NCBI GenBank assembly: GCA_029747585.1 | Contig: JAPEVF010000680.1 | Coordinates: 1 to 24,546 of the forward strand | DNA: 24,546 nt | Direction: 5' to 3' | Source of the DNA: Pleurotus djamor | Taxonomy: Eukaryota; Basidiomycota; Agaricomycetes; Agaricales; Pleurotaceae | Shown: positions 21,712 to 24,546 of the stretch, piece after piece | Position numbering within the stretch: the first letter of the stretch is position 1 | How the letters are laid out: every line of letters begins with the position of its first letter | Notes under the pieces: model-generated | The model's database searches: none | Told to the model about the DNA's origin: nothing | Seen by the model: the letters and a program-made list of their open reading frames with translations, nothing else | Program-made: the position numbers and the translations under genes

Positions 21712-22656
21712 ACTTTTGATCGCTTCCCTAGTTTAATAGGTTGGTGAGTGGGTGAGCTCTTTTATGGGTCGAATATGAGCTCACTCAGTATTCCAGCGAG
21801 TCTGGATTGTATTGAAGGAAGGTGGGCAGCCAGTGTGGTCTTGACTTACTTATACACTAGAGCTGCTCATACGGGGAACAAGACAGAGATCATTTTATAG
21901 GACAGCATACACAGGAGTGACGAGCGGTCCGACGGATTACAGATGGAAAGGTCATGGTGGATGGAAGAAAGATCAAGACCAAATGAGGCACGAAAAANTG
22001 TTGTTGTTCCAGGAATGCATTACCTGTCGTCAGACGCGTCTTCATCCGGGGGGGCTCCTTTGACTTCTCTTGACCCGGGTTACATCCAAATCGGTTTGAG
22101 TCTAATCTGTCCAGTGGTTCAACGCACAACAAAGGAAACAGGAAACTGATGGTGACGTCCAGGGTCGAAGGCTGATTGAACCGTCAATCCAGAAGAAAAG
22201 CCCAGCAAGTAGTAGCCAGCGATGACCTCTGAACTACTCGTTACTCGCGCAGAAGACGTTTATCGGGTTGACCTTGGTTGTGGCACCCCATGAACTACGG
22301 TCACCCGAACCACTTGAAGTTGAGTAGTTGTAAGTAACCAAATCAAGTTATGAAAGTGCATATTGTTACCAGGGTGTAGAGTTACTGTCGCCAGCTCATC
22401 TGGTCAACGTTCGCGGAAACACGATGGACAAGGTTGTGGACTTGGTCACTGGTGGCAACTTGTGGCCGAAGAAGATCGGGTTTAGGAGCTTCGTATCACA
22501 TGGACGGAAGAAGTCTAAATTTAGACCATTTTCCGGCCGTTCCTTCTCAAGTTGTTGAGACCCACGAGGCCCCGCTGGCGATGTAGATCTCTTGCTACTA
22601 TTTACCACCACCAGGTTTATCTGTGCCACACCGCTGAACTACGCCATAACTCTAGG
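21712..22656. promoter_or_regulatory. Divergent intergenic region between F-box and NRPS-like genes (right arm)
   Basis: Mirror image of 2098-3038, 945 bp. It holds the TATA-like TTTTATA (minus-strand TATAAAA) at 21893-21899 and an N at 21998. I see no gene in it. Confidence 0.6.
21893..21899 (-). promoter_or_regulatory. TATA-like box upstream of the NRPS-like gene (right arm)
   Basis: Mirrored counterpart of 2851-2857, about 182 bp before the ATG at 21711. The role is inferred from position. Confidence 0.4.
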
Positions 22657-24043
22657 ATGCTGTTGCCTGTTGACGTCGTCCACCACATCATCAAGCATGT
22701 GGCCGCGTTCAATCGCCTCGACTGCCTCAGTGCCTGTTCTCTGGTTTGCCATGATTGGCTCCCTCTTGCACAAAGATACATCTGGGCGGAATTCTACATC
22801 CAAGCGCCTCGCGATGATCCAGCCAGGGATCTTGCAACTTGCCGTCGGATCTTAGAACTGATCCAACGATCACCGCATCTGGCGCTGTACGTTCGGCAGA
22901 TTCGACTTCAATCTATCCATGTCCATACCGAGGTGGGCATGAACACAGATCAAGCTGATTTTGATATTGTGCTTTGTGAATTGCTGGGCGAGTTCTGCAA
23001 TGTCGAGGAGGTTTATCTCTCTGGTGTTGGGGACAGTCATTGGCTCGACCTCCCTGTCGTGCTTCTGCAGGCATTTGCGCATGTCCTTTCACAACCAAGG
23101 ATCGCGACCCTCACTCTGCGCAATTGGATTTTCCGTACGGATGGTGCGGATCTTAGGGCCGTGCTGAGAAAGAGCGCAAAATCGTTGAAGACGTTGCGGT
23201 TGCTCTATCTGAAGTGTCGAGGTCAAGTGTCTGATGTCACGGTCGCCTCTCAGCCCGTGGAACTCTTAAATCTGGTCGACTTGACTGTGGTCGAAATCGA
23301 CGTAGCGGCGGTTCTGTGGGATGATGATATCATTATGCCAAATCTTCAAGAATTCCATCGCGAAGTGTGTTCCAAAGACCAGGCCGATAAAGAAGAAGAA
23401 CAGAGTCGCTATATCTTGTATGGGACTACTGTCCCATTGAGTGTTCCATCTCTGCGATTGCACTTCAACTTCTGTGAGTTCGATCCATCGGTAAATGCGT
23501 CCAATGGCTGACTTCGACTACTCAGGGAAGGGAGAGGAAGATTGTAAAGTACAAGACATAGATTTCGGTCCGTACGTCAATATGCAACACCTTCATATTG
23601 TCATCCCAAGCGGATCTTATCGCGTCAAACCTCTCCTTGTTCTGCGTCATCTCTCCGACTTCATTCTCCAAATATCAGCAGATGCAATATCTTGTCTAGA
23701 ATCGATCACAGTAGACGTGGCGATTCCGTCTTACGACTTCAACAACACTGGTACCAATATTGCAAACCCATGGGAAACCTTGATCCCTGGGTTGGCGCGG
23801 TTGCTTGAATATGGCAATCTGCGTAAGATCGAGATCGTTTTGAGGGATGAGATGTATCGCGGGGAAGATATATTGGAAGCCATCTCGCTGGGTGGTGTTG
23901 GCGATTATCAGAGCGGTCTTTACAAGGTAGCTTTTCAAAGTATCCATGATGGTTTTTCAACATTGCAGACCAGTTCCCCGACGAGGGCTTCAAATTGCGT
24001 AGTAACGGTCTCGGTCACTGGGTTTTCGCTCGGCTTGTTGTAA
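22657..24043 (+). CDS. F-box protein, right copy
   Basis: This copy has the same structure as the gene at 711-2097: exons 22657-23473 and 23526-24043, one 52-nt intron, 444 residues. The F-box is at the N-terminus (MLLPVDVVHHIIKHV ... CHDWLPLAQRYIW). It differs from the left copy at about four positions (TGG/TDG, YLR/YLK, DIV/DII, RDD/RDE), all compatible with function. Both copies are open over their full length, unlike the NRPS-like genes beside them. This suggests either a very recent duplication or selection or conversion keeping the F-box intact. Confidence 0.8.
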
Positions 24044-24193
24044 TTGCGTGTCAGTGTGTACTTTTGTAGAGTTTGTATTTTCTCTTCAACTTTTGAAGGG
24101 TACGAAGGGTCCGTTGTCAACTTGTTAACGAAACGGAAAGCCTACCCTGAACGGAACGTCATTCAAGTATGCTAAGCGCCCAAACGCCGATCA

Positions 24194-24546
24194 CCAGCCT
24201 TGGCAGCCGATCATCAACCCACCTAGGGTAATTACCTGCCAGGTATATATGGGTCCGAGGGGTCATGGCCCACAATGAGCCTCAATGAGTTTGGCGTAAG
24301 GAAATGCATGAGGCTCATCAGACAATTTGCCAAGGGGGTATTGAGGCTCATTGGGCAAGTACTGGAGGCTCATTGGGAATGGTCCTGAGGGGATATAGAG
24401 GAATGAGGTTCATTGAGAGTACTCTTGAGGGGGTAATAATTATTGAGGCCCGTGTAGAATGACGCGCCAATATTCCGGTAGTCAGTAGTCAATGTCATAC
24501 ACCCTGATATGTAAACTAAACGTTGGGCACATTCAGATTTGCGAAA
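24194..24546. other. Gene-free right edge with short repeats
   Basis: No open frame or RNA gene is supported here. There is a TATATATGGG at about 24244 and a cluster of TGAG-type motifs from 24276 on. Confidence 0.5.
24276..24452. repeat. Cluster of near-palindromic TGAGSCTCA motifs
   Basis: Six related copies occur within 180 bp: TGAGCCTCA (24276), TGAGGCTCA (24309), TGAGGCTCA (24342), GGAGGCTCA (24364), TGAGGTTCA (24404) and TGAGGCCCG (24444). Most are followed or preceded by ATTG/CAAT. Copies three and four form a 22-bp imperfect tandem pair. This may be a degenerate minisatellite or a cluster of dimeric binding sites. Confidence 0.6.

Larger units (their letters stand above)
20780..24193 (-). 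repeat. Right arm of the giant inverted repeat
   Basis: Reverse complement of 561-3971, with the same gene content in mirrored order. Compared with the left arm it has a 7-bp tandem gain (TTTCCTG) near 22135-22145, seven instead of eight C in a homopolymer, an N at 21998 where the left arm has TAT, and scattered substitutions. The outer end at 24193 is followed 13 bp later by a second GCCGATCA (24206-24213), repeating the terminal 24186-24193. The inner end meets the diverged scrap beside SF3A2. Confidence 0.95.

Noticed and set aside
561..24193. The inverted arms as terminal inverted repeats of a giant DNA transposon
   Set aside because: No transposase, no defined terminal motif and no target-site duplication were found, and the cargo is conserved housekeeping genes. 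A segmental inverted duplication is simpler.
1..24546. tRNA, rRNA, CRISPR array, retrotransposon or virus-like sequence
   Set aside because: I looked for conserved tRNA arms, spaced direct repeats and reverse transcriptase or integrase motifs on both strands and saw none. No covariance or profile search was possible.

Overview
The window looks like nuclear DNA of a basidiomycete fungus, most likely an agaricomycete. Genes are closely packed and split by many introns of about 44-79 nt with GT..AG ends. Strands alternate freely, and the recognisable proteins are fungal: a Tea1/Kel1-type kelch protein, Rrp5, SF3a subunit 2, a GH47 mannosidase, a Tgl2-like lipase and an NRPS-like adenylation/reductase protein. 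All gene models were built by hand from reading frames, splice signals and recalled family motifs. No search was run.

Layout. The left edge (1-430, minus) holds the 5' end of a GH47 alpha-mannosidase gene. From 561 to about 3971 lies one arm of a very large inverted repeat. It carries an F-box gene (minus) and, divergently, the start of an NRPS-like gene (plus). Beyond the arm the NRPS-like gene continues but is broken: a block of adenylation motifs is missing, the frame shifts several times, and the end of its reductase domain lies inverted at about 5387-5731. Next come a lipase gene (5868-7909, minus), a four-exon gene for an 84-residue C2H2 zinc-finger protein (7949-8369, plus), a 1483-residue kelch/coiled-coil polarity protein (9222-14122, plus), RRP5 (14356-19500, minus, 15 exons) and the spliceosomal SF3A2 gene (19682-20562, plus). 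From about 20780 to 24193 the second arm repeats the F-box and NRPS-like segment in opposite orientation. The last 350 bases hold no gene but contain a cluster of short near-palindromes.

How the parts relate. The middle block (about 5.9-20.6 kb) is ordinary cellular machinery: lipid hydrolysis, a small zinc-finger protein, cell polarity, ribosome assembly and splicing. RRP5 and SF3A2 share a 181-bp divergent promoter. The lipase and zinc-finger genes have start codons only 39 bp apart. The block is bracketed by two nearly identical arms of about 3.4 kb, separated by about 16.8 kb, that carry accessory genes. Both F-box copies look intact and both NRPS-like copies look dead. The arms are a recent inverted segmental duplication and could support inversion of the whole block.

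Notable details: an 11-nt microexon encodes the lipase catalytic serine, an 8-nt microexon lies near the start of SF3A2, and five isolated N bases occur, at least two of which seem to be spurious insertions. I found no clear new multi-gene system. The most unusual items are the inverted repeat with its scrambled NRPS-like gene, the microexons and the small zinc-finger gene.
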